This document shows positions 63,021-64,000 of a stretch of DNA of 64,000 nt, one piece after another; within the stretch, counting starts at the first letter, position 1, and each line of letters starts with the position of its first letter. The notes beneath the pieces were generated by a model that searched no databases, was not told the origin of the DNA, and worked only from the letters and a program-made list of their open reading frames with translations. The DNA comes from Pseudomonas hygromyciniae. Lineage in GTDB: Bacteria > Pseudomonadota > Gammaproteobacteria > Pseudomonadales > Pseudomonadaceae. Position numbers and translations under genes: made by a program. The DNA lies in NCBI RefSeq assembly GCF_016925675.1, contig NZ_CP070506.1, forward strand, positions 4,586,501 to 4,650,500. Direction: 5' to 3'.

Positions 63021-64000
63021 GGACAGTTCCAGTTGTTCATTTCCCACGCTCAAATCGAGCAACCGCACACCAATCCCCAGCAACCGCACCGGCTTACCGC
63101 CCCGATTGAACGCCTGGGTCAGCAACTGCCGATAGCTCTCCAGATCCCGCCCCGCCCCCGCCTGCTCCAGGGTGGTCTGGGTAAAGTCGTGGAACTTCAC
63201 TTTGACAAAGGGTTTGCCCGGCCGATAACTGCTGTCGATACGCTGCATGCGCCCAGCCAGTGTTTCCATCAGTTCCGGCAGCTTTTCCAGGCAACTGGGC
63301 AGGTCCGGCAGATCGACATCGTAGGTGTTCTCCACGCTGATCGATTGCCGGCGACTGTCGTTATGCACCGCACGATCATCAATCCCACGCGCCAAACTCC
63401 ATAAGCGCTCACCAAAGCTGCCGAATTCGCGCACCAGCGCCAGCTTGTTCCACTCGCGCAATTGCAGGCAATCCTCAATCCCCAGGCGTGCCAGCTTGTC
63501 GGCGGTGACCTTGCCAACGCCGTGCAGCTTGCTGACTGGCAACTGCGATACGAAATCTTCCACCTGGTCCGGGGTGATCACAAACAGTCCATTGGGCTTT
63601 TTCCAGTCGCTGGCGATCTTGGCCAGAAACTTGTTGGGTGCCACCCCCGCAGAAACCGTGATGTGCAACTGATTGGAAACGCGCCGACGGATATCCTGGG
63701 CGATGCGCGTGGCGCTGCCGCCAAAATGCGCGCAGTCGGAAACATCCAGGTAAGCCTCGTCCAGAGACAACGGCTCGATCAGATCGGTGTAATCGCGGAA
63801 AATCGTGTGGATTTCCTTGGACGCTTCTTTATAGGCATCCATGCGCGGCTTGACGATGGTCAGGTCAGGGCAGAGCTTCAACGCATGGCGCGACGACATC
63901 GCCGAACGCACGCCGTAGGCCCGGGCCTCGTAGTTGCAGGTAGCGATCACCCCGCGCCGATCAGCCGAGCCCCCTACCGCCAGCGGCTTTTGCGCCAGGC
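63015..64000 (-). CDS. dinB: DNA polymerase IV, 5' end outside the window
   Basis: This is a Y-family translesion polymerase. 'PLAVGGSADRRGVIATCNYEARAYGVRSAM' continues to the window edge at 64000, so the N terminus with the first catalytic Asp is missing here. Visible parts include 'PLSLDEAYLDVSD' (catalytic Asp/Glu), 'ITVSAGVAPNKFLAKIASDWKKPNG', the helix-hairpin-helix 'LPVSKLHGVGKVTADKLARLGI', and the little-finger domain 'FVKVKFHDFTQTTLEQ'. It bypasses DNA lesions with low fidelity and is usually SOS- or RpoS-induced; its promoter is beyond the window. The C-terminal codons and stop lie inside a GTAGGAGCCGGC palindrome. Confidence 0.95.
   Translation of the reverse strand, partial: LAQKPLAVGGSADRRGVIATCNYEARAYGVRSAMSSRHALKLCPDLTIVKPRMDAYKEASKEIHTIFRDYTDLIEPLSLDEAYLDVSDCAHFGGSATRIAQDIRRRVSNQLHITVSAGVAPNKFLAKIASDWKKPNGLFVITPDQVEDFVSQLPVSKLHGVGKVTADKLARLGIEDCLQLREWNKLALVREFGSFGERLWSLARGIDDRAVHNDSRRQSISVENTYDVDLPDLPSCLEKLPELMETLAGRMQRIDSSYRPGKPFVKVKFHDFTQTTLEQAGAGRDLESYRQLLTQAFNRGGKPVRLLGIGVRLLDLSVGNEQLELSL

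Overview
The window is a GC-rich Pseudomonas chromosome segment, most likely from the P. fluorescens group. The evidence is the codon and GC style, many intergenic REP/REPIN palindromes of the GTAGGAGCGAGC and GTGGGAGCGGGC types, and gene sets typical of the genus: edd-glk-gltR-gtrS with gap, colRS next to groESL, mexVW-like efflux genes, and ampG. Nearly all of it is coding. No rRNA, tRNA, CRISPR array, prophage or plasmid origin was seen. The only autonomous mobile element is one IS3-family insertion sequence at about 51.2-52.5 kb. One 225-bp MITE-like element lies at about 9.6-9.8 kb.

Layout. (1) 0.1-6.8 kb: a tightly overlapping plus-strand operon RDD - SpoIIM-like - DUF4129 - DUF4350 - MoxR ATPase - DUF58. 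The RDD gene carries a one-base frameshift. (2) 6.9-13.4 kb: a PilZ protein and a small lipoprotein (minus), pyruvate kinase (plus), an enoyl-CoA hydratase/isomerase and a 2Fe-2S ferredoxin reductase (minus), and class I fumarase (plus). (3) 13.6-18.3 kb: a DctB/MifS-like sensor kinase, an NtrC-type regulator, and an MHS-family 2-oxoglutarate/dicarboxylate permease. The permease is preceded by a clear sigma-54 promoter and two palindromic enhancer sites. (4) 18.3-22.0 kb: a four-repeat COG4705 membrane protein, a flavin reductase, two small proteins and an AraC regulator. (5) 22.0-28.4 kb: the glucose block gtrS-gltR-glk-edd (minus), divergent from gap (plus), with two HexR-type operators between them. 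The glk gene also carries a one-base frameshift in a homopolymer.

(6) 28.5-34.1 kb: a haem-uptake locus with a Fur box, ECF sigma factor, FecR-type regulator, TonB-dependent haem receptor, haem oxygenase and a YbaN-family membrane protein. (7) 34.2-45.1 kb: a chemoreceptor with a candidate FliA promoter, a nitroreductase, a di-haem lipoprotein / imelysin / DUF1513 cluster, and a MexVW-type RND efflux pair. (8) 45.2-52.5 kb: an InaA-type kinase, a methyltransferase and a small exported protein, then colS-colR, then an LTA-synthase-like sulfatase gene. ColR-like boxes lie upstream of both ColR-flanking transcription units. An IS3 element follows. (9) 52.5-64 kb: groEL-groES, fxsA, a HugZ-type oxidase, an SDR, DUF481, an alkyltransferase-like protein, ampG, proS, a lipoprotein, and the 3' part of dinB running off the window.

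The main themes are central carbon metabolism with its control (pyk, fum, 2-oxoglutarate uptake, Entner-Doudoroff genes), iron and haem acquisition, and envelope homeostasis (ColRS and neighbours, efflux, AmpG). I did not find a clear new multigene defence or biosynthetic system. The best leads are the MITE-like element inserted in a REP sequence with a 10-bp target duplication, two homopolymer frameshifts in otherwise conserved genes, the regulatory architecture upstream of the permease, and several conserved but functionally open families.
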